Source of the DNA: Bauldia sp.
GTDB lineage: Bacteria > Pseudomonadota > Alphaproteobacteria > Rhizobiales > Kaistiaceae
Reading direction: 5' to 3'
Assembly: GCF_020442045.1 (NCBI RefSeq)
Contig: NZ_JAGRLA010000129.1
Location: forward strand, 1-54,067
DNA: 54,067 nt
Made by a program: the position numbers and the translations under genes. Below, piece after piece: positions 17,989 through 26,360 of this stretch. Under the pieces are notes generated by a model. The model did not search any database, was not told the DNA's origin, and saw only the letters and a list, made by a program, of their open reading frames with translations. Every line of letters starts with the position of its first letter. Position 1 is the stretch's first letter.

Positions 17989-19131
17989 ATGGGTGTCGCC
18001 CTTGTCATCACGATCGTCTACATCATTGCGGTCTATCTCGTTTTCTTCCGCTTCAAGTGGCTGAAATTCAGCATTGTCTGGGGCGTCGTATCCTTCTGGA
18101 TCGGCTTCCATCTGATGCTGATCTTCATGATCGGCCTTCGCTTCTACGCGCCCTTCACGGTCGATGCCCACCTGATCCGCAACACGATCCAGATCATCCC
18201 GCGCCTCGAAGGACCGACGCTCCTGACCGACGTCCTGGTCAAGCCGAACGAGCCGATCAAGAAGGGGACGCCGCTCTACAAGTTCGATACCACGATCTAC
18301 GAGCAGAAGCTTCTCAATGCGCGGGCCCAGCTCGCCGCGGCGCAGCAGAATCTGAAGGTCATGGATGCCGACGTCGACCAGGCGCAGCAGCAGCTGGTCC
18401 AGGCGCAGTCGGAACTCGCCTACGCCAAGGCGCAGCAGGACCGGTTCACCAAGCTCGCCAGCCAGGGCGGCGCCCGCCAGGAAGACGTCGACAAGTGGAA
18501 CGCCGAGGTGGAATCGGACAACGCCGCGGTGGCGGCCGCGTCGGCTAACCTCCAGAAGGCGCAGCTTCAGCGCGATTCCAGCATCGACGGCGTCAACACC
18601 AGTGTCGCCCAGGCCCAGGCCCAGGTCGCCGAGGCCCAATATTATCTCGACAACACGACGCTTGTCGCACCGGAGGACGGCTATATCGTCAGCCAGCAGG
18701 CGCGACCGGGCATGGTTGTCGGCGACTTCCGGGTCGGAGCGATCGCTGCTTTCGTCACCATGGACGATCCATACATGCTTGGCGCCTTCTTCCAGGAACA
18801 CATCAAGTTCGTGGAGCCGGGGCAGACGGTCGAGGTGGCGCTGGATACCGCGCCTGGCGAGATCTATACCGGCAAGGTCGAGGCGATCTGGTGGGCCACC
18901 GCCCAAGGCCAGTATCTGCCGACAGGCCGCTTGCCCGAATTCATCCTGCCCAAGCTCCAGGGCAAGTTCGCGGTGCAGGTTTCCTTTGACGACAAGAAGG
19001 CGTTCCTCCCGGCCGGCGCGCACGGCGCGATCGCCGTCTATACCGGCCGTCAGACGGCTTTCGAGGTGCTGCGCAAGATCAATATCCGGCTCTACAGCTT
19101 CGCGAATTTCATCGTTCCTTTCGACCTTTAG
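17989..19131 (+). CDS. HlyD-family membrane fusion protein (YiaV type)
   Basis: Protein of 380 aa. Two hydrophobic stretches (about 2-20 and 25-50) anchor it in the inner membrane; the second ends at GLRFYAPFTVDA. The biotin-lipoyl-like half motif LTDVLVKPNEPIKKGTPLYKFD at about 75-97 leads into a long coiled coil (about 105-215, rich in Ala, Gln and Glu). A second half motif follows (LVAPEDGYIVSQQARPGMVV). This is the periplasmic adaptor fold of HlyD/EmrA proteins. It sits between the DUF3302 gene and a NodT outer-membrane channel gene and should link them across the periplasm. No energised inner-membrane pump is encoded alongside. Confidence 0.9.
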   Translation: MGVALVITIVYIIAVYLVFFRFKWLKFSIVWGVVSFWIGFHLMLIFMIGLRFYAPFTVDAHLIRNTIQIIPRLEGPTLLTDVLVKPNEPIKKGTPLYKFDTTIYEQKLLNARAQLAAAQQNLKVMDADVDQAQQQLVQAQSELAYAKAQQDRFTKLASQGGARQEDVDKWNAEVESDNAAVAAASANLQKAQLQRDSSIDGVNTSVAQAQAQVAEAQYYLDNTTLVAPEDGYIVSQQARPGMVVGDFRVGAIAAFVTMDDPYMLGAFFQEHIKFVEPGQTVEVALDTAPGEIYTGKVEAIWWATAQGQYLPTGRLPEFILPKLQGKFAVQVSFDDKKAFLPAGAHGAIAVYTGRQTAFEVLRKINIRLYSFANFIVPFDL

Positions 19132-19223
19132 GAACAAGCCCGCGGCTATCCGCCCCGCCGTTAACCCAAAATTATTTACGATCCCGAATAATATCCGCGA
19201 CGGGAAATCAGGGTGGGGAACTC

Positions 19224-20846
19224 ATGAGCGTCGCGGGCGTGGCCGCCGCCGCCGGCAGGATTCTTGTGCCGATCATTGCCGGCTCGGTGATGGCGGGATG
19301 CGTCATGGTCGGCCCGGATTTCTTCACGCCGACGGTTGCGACCAAGGCGGGCTGGCAGCCTTCAAACCGGCAGGATCCCACGGTCTCGCAGCGCCGCGAA
19401 CCGTCGATCGAATGGTGGCGGCGCTTCAACGACGCGACTCTCAACAAGCTGGTGGCGATGGCCTACGAGCAGAACCTCACGGTCCGCGCCGCCGGCGTCC
19501 GGATCTACGAGGCCCGCGCCCAGCTCGGGATCGTCATCGGCGATCAGTTCCCCCAGAGCCAGTCGGTCGGCGCCGGCTACAAGGCGGAGCGGGTCAGCAA
19601 GGATGTCGGCATCCTCAAGACGGTGTCCAAGATCGTAGACTTCGACCCGACCTTCCAGGACTGGTCGGCCGGCTTCGACGCCGGCTGGGAGCTCGACCTG
19701 TGGGGCCAGGTACGCCGCGGCATCCAGTCCGCGAGCGCCAATCTCGTCGCCAAGATCGCCGACTATGACGACGTCCTGATCACGGTCACCGGCGACGTCG
19801 CGACGGCCTATATCACGATCCGCGAGCTTCAGGACGAACTCGCCCTCGCCCGTCAGAACGTCAACCTGCAGACAGAGAGCCTCCGGATCACGCAGCTTCG
19901 CCTGAAAAACGGCGTCACGACCGAGCTCGACGTCGACGAGGCGACGGCGCTGCTCAACAACACCAAGGCCGAAATCCCCTCGCTTGAGTCAGACCTCGCC
20001 AAGGCCAAGAACGCCCTTGCCGTCCTGCTCGGCGTCCCGGCGGGCCAGATCGACGCCGCCGTCGACCGGCCCGGCCCGATTCCCCGGCCGCCGGCCGAGG
20101 TCGGCATCGGCATTCCCGCCGATCTGTTGAGGCGGCGCCCCGATATTCGCGCCGCGGAGATGCGCGCCGCAGCCCAATCGGCACAGATCGGCGTCGCCAA
20201 GGCCGACCTCTACCCGCAGTTCACCATCTCGGGCGCCATCGGGTTCAAGGCGACCGATCTCAGCGACCTGTTCACCGGCAAGAGCTTCACCGGCCTGATC
20301 AATCCCGGCATCACCTGGAATTTCCTCAACTACGGGCGCATCCGCAACAACGTTCGCGTCCAGGATGCCAGGTATCAGGCGTTGATCGTCGAGTATCAGC
20401 AGGCCGTCCTCAAAGCCTATGCCGAGGCGGAGGATGCCCTGACAGCGTTCCTCAAGTCCAAGCAGCAGGCGGTCTATCTCGCGCGCGCGGCGACGTCTGC
20501 CAAGAAGGCGGCGCGGATCGCGCTCCAGCAGTATCAGGAGGGTACCGCCGACTATAGCCGCGTCCTCAATACCCAGACCACCCAGCTCCGAACCGAGCAG
20601 CGGCTCGCTGCGGTCAGGGCCGACGTCTCGACCAATCTCGTCGCCCTCTATAAGGCGCTCGGTGGCGGCTGGCAGCCCGCGAACGAACGCCCGTTCATCC
20701 CCGAAGCGACGAAAGAGCAGATGGCCGGCCGGACGAATTGGGGAAAACTCTTGAACGAGGACGCAATACCGCAGGACGACAGGCAGTTGCTGGTTCCGCC
20801 GTCGCCCAAGGAAAACCCGCGCCGCTACCTGAGCGCCGACTGGTAG
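19224..20846 (+). CDS. NodT-family outer-membrane efflux lipoprotein
   Basis: Protein of 540 aa, somewhat longer than the usual 460-500. The signal peptide ends in a lipobox, SVMAG-Cys26, so it is a lipoprotein, followed by MVGPDFFTP as in NodT/OprM proteins. It carries two outer-membrane efflux protein repeats: the first has ...NLTVRAAGVRIYEARAQLG, and a later block PADLLRRRPDIRAAE is diagnostic. The C-terminal extra 60 residues after ALGGGWQ are polar. It forms a TolC-like channel and probably pairs with the HlyD protein encoded 92 bp upstream. Confidence 0.93.
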   Translation: MSVAGVAAAAGRILVPIIAGSVMAGCVMVGPDFFTPTVATKAGWQPSNRQDPTVSQRREPSIEWWRRFNDATLNKLVAMAYEQNLTVRAAGVRIYEARAQLGIVIGDQFPQSQSVGAGYKAERVSKDVGILKTVSKIVDFDPTFQDWSAGFDAGWELDLWGQVRRGIQSASANLVAKIADYDDVLITVTGDVATAYITIRELQDELALARQNVNLQTESLRITQLRLKNGVTTELDVDEATALLNNTKAEIPSLESDLAKAKNALAVLLGVPAGQIDAAVDRPGPIPRPPAEVGIGIPADLLRRRPDIRAAEMRAAAQSAQIGVAKADLYPQFTISGAIGFKATDLSDLFTGKSFTGLINPGITWNFLNYGRIRNNVRVQDARYQALIVEYQQAVLKAYAEAEDALTAFLKSKQQAVYLARAATSAKKAARIALQQYQEGTADYSRVLNTQTTQLRTEQRLAAVRADVSTNLVALYKALGGGWQPANERPFIPEATKEQMAGRTNWGKLLNEDAIPQDDRQLLVPPSPKENPRRYLSADW

Positions 20847-20973
20847 CCGCGGCCCTTTCCGACAGCCGATTTTCGGCCATGCGAAGCAGCGGTGCAACAG
20901 TGCGGTGAATTTTCTTCGCACGGATGCGCGCGCCCTCTTTGCAGAGCCCTTCGGTGGTCATAAGCTCACCGAC

Positions 20974-21489
20974 ATGAGCACGTTCACCATAGGCGTCCGT
21001 CGGGCCGAGAATTCCGACGCGGAAGCGATCACCAAGGTCCATGATGCGGCCTGGCGCAACGCTTATGATGGCGTGATTCCGGCTCAGGAGCTGGCGCGAA
21101 TCATCGCGCGACGGGGCCCGCGCTGGTGGGCGAGGGCAATCCGTCGCGGCACCGCTATCCTTGTCATGGAGGTCGCGGGCGAAATTTGCGGCTACGCGAC
21201 CTTCGGTCCGAACCGCGCCCGGAACCTGAACCAGAAGGGCGAGGTCTACGAGCTCTATCTCCTGCCGGAATATCAGGGCGTCGGGCTGGGAACGCGGCTC
21301 TTCCTTGCCGCGCGGAAGGAACTCGCCCGCTTCGGCTTCGAGACGGTTGTCGTGTGGGCGCTCGCCGACAACGACAGCGCCTGCCGCTTCTATCAGAATG
21401 CGGGAGGCCGCAAGGTCGCGCGGGCGAGCGAACGATTCGGAAGCACCCAGCTCTCCAAGCTCGCCTACGCCTGGGGCCGCGACGGCTGA
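20974..21489 (+). CDS. GNAT family N-acetyltransferase
   Basis: Protein of 171 aa from the ATG at 20974; an upstream in-frame GTG at 20905 would add a stretch with no family character. The acetyl-CoA binding motif A is clear, VYELYLLPEYQGVGLGTRLF, with the QGVGLG pyrophosphate loop. Motif B follows as ALADNDSACRFYQNAGG. The N-terminus VRRAENSDAEAITKVHDAAWRNAY is typical of the RimI-like group. The substrate is unknown. The gene converges on the secreted hypothetical protein. Confidence 0.9.
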   Translation: MSTFTIGVRRAENSDAEAITKVHDAAWRNAYDGVIPAQELARIIARRGPRWWARAIRRGTAILVMEVAGEICGYATFGPNRARNLNQKGEVYELYLLPEYQGVGLGTRLFLAARKELARFGFETVVVWALADNDSACRFYQNAGGRKVARASERFGSTQLSKLAYAWGRDG

Positions 21490-21505
21490 GGGCGGACGAG
21501 GCGCC

Positions 21506-22078
21506 TTATTCGCGGGCGTCGTCGCCGGTCAGCCCGAATTCCAGCGCATTGTCCTTCGCGCAGTCGAAGGCCCGGGCCAGATTGTCCGCCACCTCGCGCG
21601 CGATGGTGTTGGCATCGGGATTGATCGAGGCGTTGACGTAGCCGATATGGCAGGTCTGGCCACCCGGACCCAGCCTGGTAATCACCAGGACCTGAACCGT
21701 TTCGCCCATGCCTCCCGGATCGGTGAAAAAGCGCAGGATCGTCGCGAAAGGCTTGCCCGACGGGTCGAGGCGCCATTCGAGCGTTTCATTGATGGTGTTG
21801 AAGGCCGGCAGCGTCTGGGATGCCGCGCGTTCGCCGGCCGCGGCCTCCCCGTAGGAGACCAGGAAACGGGCGTCCCCCTCGGCGACCCGCACCGGGATTC
21901 CGGCATAGCCCTCGCACCACCATACACCGCCGCCCAGCGGATCGTCGGGATCCACCGGTTCCTGACGGCACTGGTCGAGGATGAGCCTGGTATAGGCGCT
22001 GCTATCCTCCGCCGCCGACGCCGGCAAGACCATGAAAACGCTCAGGAAAACAGCGGGGATCAGGTGATATCGGGCCAT
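21506..22078 (-). CDS. Secreted hypothetical protein in the yggT operon
   Basis: Protein of 190 aa with a signal peptide (MARYHLIPAVFLSVFMVLPASA, cleavage near residue 22). The mature part has four cysteines (CRQ, WWCEG, TCHIG, DCAKD), suggesting two disulfides, and no recognised catalytic motif. The start codon overlaps the end of the DUF167 gene by 19 bp, so it is the third gene of the yggT-DUF167 operon. I do not recognise a named family. Codon use resembles its neighbours, so it is probably a genuine backbone gene. Confidence 0.75.
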   Translation of the reverse strand: MARYHLIPAVFLSVFMVLPASAAEDSSAYTRLILDQCRQEPVDPDDPLGGGVWWCEGYAGIPVRVAEGDARFLVSYGEAAAGERAASQTLPAFNTINETLEWRLDPSGKPFATILRFFTDPGGMGETVQVLVITRLGPGGQTCHIGYVNASINPDANTIAREVADNLARAFDCAKDNALEFGLTGDDARE

Positions 22079-22383
22079 GCGGCGATCGTCTCCGACAAGA
22101 CGGCGGGGTCACCCTCGACCCTAACCTGTTTGAGGCGCGAGGTATGCCCGGAAACGACGGTCACCGCCGATTTCGGCACCTTGAAGGTCTTCGCCAGAAG
22201 CACGCAGAGCGCCTTGTTGGCGGCGCCCTCCGCAGGGAGCGCGTTCACCCTTGCGACAGCCACGAAACGGCCGTCGGACAGCCTTGAGACACCTTGGACG
22301 GCATCGCGGGAGGATTTGGGCGTCAACCGGACGGCCAGTATCAAAGCCGTCTCATCGAGACGGTAGCAGACGTCCGACGTCAC
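22060..22383 (-). CDS. DUF167 (YggU) family protein
   Basis: Protein of 107 aa with a GTG start at 22383. The family core is visible: LTPKSSRDAVQGV near residue 21, VNALPAEGAANKAL and VTVVSGHTSRLKQVRVEG. DUF167/YggU proteins are small conserved proteins of unknown function, usually encoded directly after yggT, as here (15 bp gap). The 3' end overlaps the secreted protein gene. Confidence 0.9.
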   Translation of the reverse strand: MTSDVCYRLDETALILAVRLTPKSSRDAVQGVSRLSDGRFVAVARVNALPAEGAANKALCVLLAKTFKVPKSAVTVVSGHTSRLKQVRVEGDPAVLSETIAAWPDIT

Positions 22384-22398
22384 CCCATGCGTCCCGGC

Positions 22399-22692
22399 CT
22401 AATAGCCGAAGAGGTGCGCGATATTGGGCAGGATCACGCTCTGGATGAAGATGATGATCAGGATGACGACGACCGGCGAGATGTCGACACCGCCGAGGTT
22501 GGGAAGCAAGTTGCGAATCGGTCGCAACACCGGCTCGGTGATCGCATAGAGAAGCTGCACCAGCCCGGCCACGAACTGGTTGCGCATGTTGACGACGTTG
22601 AAGGCGATCAGCCACGACAGGATCGCCGCGGCAATCAGCACATAGACATAGAGCTGCAGAACGTAGGCAATGAAGTTCAGGAGCTCGATCAT
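22399..22692 (-). CDS. YggT family membrane protein
   Basis: Protein of 97 aa with two membrane segments (about 8-30 and 72-92). The conserved YggT wording is present: ILSWLIAFNVVN, ITEPVLRPIRNLLPNLGGVDISPVVVILIIIF. Homologues occur in most bacteria and plastids and have been linked to membrane organisation, cell division or osmotic tolerance. First gene of a three-gene operon with DUF167 and the secreted protein. Confidence 0.93.
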   Translation of the reverse strand: MIELLNFIAYVLQLYVYVLIAAAILSWLIAFNVVNMRNQFVAGLVQLLYAITEPVLRPIRNLLPNLGGVDISPVVVILIIIFIQSVILPNIAHLFGY

Positions 22693-22830
22693 CGGCGATT
22701 CCGGCTGGCTGAAGGAAGACTAGGGCGAACGTCATGTAGCTGCCGGGACGATGCGCCGCAACCCTTGGCCTTCGGCTATCGGGGTCCTTGACACGGCCCG
22801 GGGGCAAACCCTAAATGGCGCCACGTCGGC

Positions 22831-22906
22831 GGGGCCGTAGCTCAGTTGGGAGAGCGCTACGTTCGCAATGTAGAGGTCAGGGGTTCGATTCCCCTCGGCT
22901 CCACCA
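22831..22906 (+). tRNA. tRNA-Ala (anticodon CGC)
   Basis: A 76-base cloverleaf with encoded CCA. The acceptor stem GGGGCCG pairs with CGGCTCC (with one G-T pair). The D arm is GCTC/GAGC, and the anticodon stem CTACG/TGTAG carries the loop TTCGCAA, giving anticodon CGC for alanine GCG codons. The T arm is AGGGG/CCCCT with loop TTCGATT. It is the first feature of a region with insertion-sequence remains, consistent with tRNA 3' ends being common integration sites. Confidence 0.97.
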
Positions 22907-22914
22907 TTAAGTCA

Positions 22915-22935
22915 CCGGGTTGTGTGCCCGGTTTT
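22915..22935 (+). terminator. Intrinsic terminator of tRNA-Ala
   Basis: CCGGG at 22915-22919 pairs with CCCGG at 22927-22931 across a seven-base loop, extended by a flanking A-T pair and followed by TTTT. It starts nine bases after the tRNA CCA end. Confidence 0.75.
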
Positions 22936-23206
22936 CGGCTATTTCCGGCGGGTGTTTCCTGGATCGGTGGTTCGGAAGACCGCATTTCCGTGCGCCGCTG
23001 GCGCCAATTCGCCATTCGTCCCTGCGGCGCCTTTCCAGCAACCACTTGTTTTGCGGAATGATGGTGGAAGCCGGACGGAGTCTGGGCGTCGAACTCAAGG
23101 GTCGACCACTGATCCGCCCATGAGCACGGCAGCGGTGGTAGCTGCCGCAAGTTACCGACGACGAGGTCAACCGGCTGGGTACCCAGAACCGCTTCGATGA
23201 CATCCG
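22936..23206. other. Stretch between the tRNA terminator and the IS remnant
   Basis: About 270 bp with no gene I can support on either strand. Position suggests degraded mobile DNA between the tRNA and the transposase remnant, but I recognise no transposase or integrase motif in it. Confidence 0.35.
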
Positions 23207-23455
23207 GTGGCAGAAACGCCTACCCGCAAACGGCATTCAACCGAAGAGAGGATACGCATCGTGCTGGCGGGGCTTCGTGGCGAGGAATCGATTGCCGCGT
23301 CATGCCGGCGCAAGGGGATCGCCGAGAGCCTGTATTACAAGTGGTCGAAGGAGTTTCTGGAAGCCGAGCGGCTGGCCGGCGACACTGAACGCCAAGCCGA
23401 TAGCGGCGCGTGACTTGACTGATCGCGGACCTTGCGCTCGAGAACCGGCTGCTCA
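23207..23455 (+). pseudogene. Decayed IS3-family orfA transposase remnant
   Basis: The reading frame from 23207 to 23413 encodes RKRHSTEERIRIVLAGLRGE...IAESLYYKWSKEFLEAERLAGDT, the helix-turn-helix part of an IS3-family OrfA. It stops early (68 aa). The usual OrfA C-terminus then appears in another frame after a stop at 23416 as LIADLALENRLLKK (23419-23460). The gene is therefore broken by a frameshift and a stop. No OrfB and no terminal inverted repeats are visible. The remnant's end overlaps the stop codon of the ABC ATPase gene on the other strand. Confidence 0.8.
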
Positions 23456-24523
23456 AAAAACGCACTCTTGCGGAAGTCTTTTCCCGTCGCGTGGGTCGAA
23501 CAGGTGCACATTGGCGGGGTCGATGGCAAGAAAGACTTCGCGGTCGACTTCGGCGGTGACCGTCCCGTCGAGGACGGCGACCACGCTGCTCCCGCCAACG
23601 TCCAAGAGCAGACTGGTTTGCGCACCCGTAGGCTCAACGAGGGTCACGTTGCCGGTAATGCCGGTTGGTTGATCCGAAAGCGACAGGTGTTCGGGTCGAA
23701 GGCCCAGAATGACCTCTTGTTGACGCTCCTCGGGAGGATAGGCGTACCCCATCTCGCCGCCCGAAAAGACGAGTTTCCGATCACACAGGGACGCCGGAAT
23801 CATGTTCATGGCCGGCGAGCCGATAAACTCCGCCACGAACCGGTTAGCGGGCCGCGCATAGAGCTCCATGGGGCGCCCCACCTGCTCGATCCTGCCGTCA
23901 TTGAGGACGACGATCTTGTCTGCCAGCGTCATCGCTTCGATCTGATCATGGGTCACATAAATGGTGGTAATGTTCAGCTTTCGATGCAACAGCTTGATCT
24001 CCGACCGCATTTTGACCCGTAGTTGAGCATCGAGGTTGGAAAGCGGTTCGTCGAAAAGAAAGAGAGCGGGATTCCGTACCATGGCCCGCCCCATGGCAAC
24101 CCTCTGCCGCTGTCCCCCCGACAACTGATTAGGCTTCCGATCGAGCAGGTCCTCGAGACGCAACAAAGACGCGGCATTCTGAACGGCGCGTTCGATTTCG
24201 TCCGCGGTTCGACCGGCCAGCTCCAGATTGAAGCTCATGTTCTTGGCAACGGTCATGTGGGGATAGAGCGCGTATGACTGGAACACCATCGCCACGTTTC
24301 GTTCCTTCGGATCGGAATAGCTCACGTCGCGCCCGTCAAACGTTATCGATCCGCGGGTGACCGGCTCAAGGCCGGCTACCATGCGCAGCACAGTCGACTT
24401 GCCGCAGCCTGACGGACCAACCAGCGCAACGAACTCACCCGCGTCGATCGTGAGATCCAGATCGGGAACGACGGTCACACGGCCGAAATCCTTACGCAAA
24501 CCGCGCAGCTCCACGCGCGTCAT
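23453..24523 (-). CDS. Sugar ABC transporter ATPase, CUT1 (UgpC/MalK) type
   Basis: Protein of 356 aa from the ATG at 24523. The nucleotide-binding domain has Walker A GPSGCGKST near 36-44, Q-loop VFQSYALYPHMTV, signature LSGGQRQR, Walker B LFLFDEPLSNLD and switch VTHD. From about residue 240 a MalK-like regulatory (TOBE) domain follows, with GLRPEHL and NVHLFDP. It energises the two permeases encoded just upstream. The last five or six codons and the stop lie antisense within the IS3 remnant, so the native 3' end has probably been replaced. Start 11 bp after the MalG-like permease. Confidence 0.93.
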   Translation of the reverse strand: MTRVELRGLRKDFGRVTVVPDLDLTIDAGEFVALVGPSGCGKSTVLRMVAGLEPVTRGSITFDGRDVSYSDPKERNVAMVFQSYALYPHMTVAKNMSFNLELAGRTADEIERAVQNAASLLRLEDLLDRKPNQLSGGQRQRVAMGRAMVRNPALFLFDEPLSNLDAQLRVKMRSEIKLLHRKLNITTIYVTHDQIEAMTLADKIVVLNDGRIEQVGRPMELYARPANRFVAEFIGSPAMNMIPASLCDRKLVFSGGEMGYAYPPEERQQEVILGLRPEHLSLSDQPTGITGNVTLVEPTGAQTSLLLDVGGSSVVAVLDGTVTAEVDREVFLAIDPANVHLFDPRDGKRLPQECVF

Positions 24524-24534
24524 GGCTGCTTGTC

Positions 24535-25395
24535 CTAACCTTTGACCGCACCGCCACTCAGGCCGCCGACGATATAGCGCTGAATGAAGATTCCGATGAG
24601 AATGACCGGCACTGTCGTCACCACGCAGGCAGCGGCTAGGTTGCCGTAGTCGGACGAATATCCAAGATAGTTGAGCAGGCCGGTGGTGACCGGCAACAGG
24701 TCCGGTCCAGCGAGGATTAGCGCGAACAAGAAGTTGTTCCACATGTATATGAGCGCCAGCAACGCCGCCGACACGAGGCCCGGCATCATCACGGGAACGA
24801 CGACGCGGAATAGCATCCGGAATGTGCCGCAGCCATCAATGATCGCGGCTTCCTCGATCTCCTTGGGCACCGCAGCGACGTGCCCCCGCACCAGCCAGGT
24901 GTAGAAGGGTATGCCGATAAAAAGATAGACGAGGATGAGGCCGAGATATGTGTTGTACAGGCCCGTGTCCCGATACATCACATAGAGCGGCAACAACACC
25001 GTCAGCACCGGCACCATGCGGATGAGGATCAGCAGGAACCCGACGGCGTCACGACCTCTGAAATTCAAGCGGGCCAGCGCATATGCGGCTATCGTTCCCA
25101 ACAGCACCGTCAGCGCAAGCGCTCCACCGACAATCGCTATGCTGTTGAGAAAATATCGCGGGAAGTTGGTCGAGCCGCTACCGTCCTGCAACAGGCCGAA
25201 CACGTCGAGGTAGTTGTCCGGTGACCAGTCGAAGGCGAGGAACTTCGGTGGGTAGGCGAAGATGTCGATCTCCCGCTTGAACGACATGGTGGCGATCCAA
25301 AACAGGGGGAACAGAACGAACGCGGACCATGCCAGCAGGACGATGTAGGTGAGCACGTCGCCGAGTCGAAATTTGCGAGAGCGCACGGCCATCAT
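24535..25395 (-). CDS. Carbohydrate ABC permease, MalG type
   Basis: Inner-membrane protein of 286 aa with six hydrophobic helices. The EAA loop that contacts the ATPase is present near residue 190: EEAAIIDGCGTFRMLFRVVVP. Preceding helices have the MalG-type opening WSAFVLFPLFWIATMSFK. Its start overlaps the MalF-like stop by four bases (ATGA), so the two are translationally coupled. Substrate unknown; a sugar or sugar derivative is likely from the CUT1 family. Confidence 0.92.
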   Translation of the reverse strand: MMAVRSRKFRLGDVLTYIVLLAWSAFVLFPLFWIATMSFKREIDIFAYPPKFLAFDWSPDNYLDVFGLLQDGSGSTNFPRYFLNSIAIVGGALALTVLLGTIAAYALARLNFRGRDAVGFLLILIRMVPVLTVLLPLYVMYRDTGLYNTYLGLILVYLFIGIPFYTWLVRGHVAAVPKEIEEAAIIDGCGTFRMLFRVVVPVMMPGLVSAALLALIYMWNNFLFALILAGPDLLPVTTGLLNYLGYSSDYGNLAAACVVTTVPVILIGIFIQRYIVGGLSGGAVKG

Positions 25396-26303
25396 GCCCT
25401 TGCCTCGTCGGACTGCGTGCCGCCTATCCAGCGTACGATGGCAATCGACACAAGAACCACGATGAAACCAAGGACGTAGGCGACTGCCGTGCCGTAGCCC
25501 AGAAAGCCGCTGATGAACGTTTCCCGATAAGCATGCAGGTGCAGCACCATCGTCGCATTTGCAGGACCGCCCTGGGTCGCCACCATCACGATGTCCAGAA
25601 CCTGGAGGAGTTCGATCGTCCGAATGAGCATGGCCACGACCAGATAGGGCCGGATGATGGGAAAGGTGACGCGCCAGAACGTTTGCCAGGCCGTCGCACC
25701 ATCGATCCGGGCCGCTTCAAGGACATCCTTGGGGACAATCTGAAGCGCGGCAAACACCAGGATCACGACCTGTGGCGTGGTTTGCCAGATATCGATCAGC
25801 AGCAGGCTCGCCAGCGCGCTATCCGAACTCGACAGCCAGGATGCCGGACCCAACCCGATGAAGGACAGGAGGTAATTGGCAACCCCCCTAACCTCCAGAA
25901 GCTGACGCCAGATCAGGCCACAAACTACCGTGGGGACCATGAATGGGATGATAAAGAGAGTACGAAAGATATTGCGGCCGGGCAGCTTGCGATTGAGCAG
26001 CAGGGCAAGGCCGAGCCCCAGGCTCATTTCCGATGCAACGCAAAGCACCGCAAACAGGCCGGTCACGCGCAGCGATTGCCAGAAGGCATGGGACCCCAGG
26101 ACATCGATGTAGTTGGACAGGCCTATAAACTGCTCCTGCCCCCAGTGACCGATGCGCAAACTGGTCATGGAGGTCCACAGCCCGACCACCCATGGCCAGA
26201 CCAAGAGCCCGCCCAGCATCAAGACCACCGGAGCGACAAGCAGGTAAGGCAACCACCCGGTCCTGGATAACGGACGTCCCCAAGCAGGTGCGATTGCGGT
26301 CAT
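25392..26303 (-). CDS. Carbohydrate ABC permease, MalF type
   Basis: Inner-membrane protein of 303 aa with six helices and the EAA loop EAARIDGATAWQTFWRVTFP near residue 200. The N-terminus (LPYLLVAPVVLMLGGLLVWP) is typical of MalF/UgpA proteins without the extra periplasmic domain. It pairs with the MalG-like protein. It is separated from the binding-protein gene by 57 bp containing a strong hairpin terminator, so it is probably expressed at a lower level than the binding protein. Confidence 0.92.
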   Translation of the reverse strand: MTAIAPAWGRPLSRTGWLPYLLVAPVVLMLGGLLVWPWVVGLWTSMTSLRIGHWGQEQFIGLSNYIDVLGSHAFWQSLRVTGLFAVLCVASEMSLGLGLALLLNRKLPGRNIFRTLFIIPFMVPTVVCGLIWRQLLEVRGVANYLLSFIGLGPASWLSSSDSALASLLLIDIWQTTPQVVILVFAALQIVPKDVLEAARIDGATAWQTFWRVTFPIIRPYLVVAMLIRTIELLQVLDIVMVATQGGPANATMVLHLHAYRETFISGFLGYGTAVAYVLGFIVVLVSIAIVRWIGGTQSDEARA

Positions 26304-26320
26304 CGGTGGCCTCTAGCAAC

Positions 26321-26350
26321 AAAAAGGGGAGGCGCTACCGACGCCTCCCC
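26321..26350 (-). terminator. Intrinsic terminator/attenuator after the binding-protein gene
   Basis: On the minus strand a perfect 9-bp stem, GGGGAGGCG with CGCCTCCCC (26342-26350 and 26326-26334), encloses a seven-base loop and is followed by TTTTTG. It lies 11 bp after the binding-protein stop and before the permease genes. Partial read-through there would make the binding protein more abundant than the membrane parts. Confidence 0.85.
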
Positions 26351-26360
26351 CCAACGTGAA

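Noticed and set aside
22857..23150. Minus-strand reading frame over the tRNA ending in [16 protein letters not shown]
   Set aside because: This is the well-known false protein produced by reading a tRNA gene antisense.
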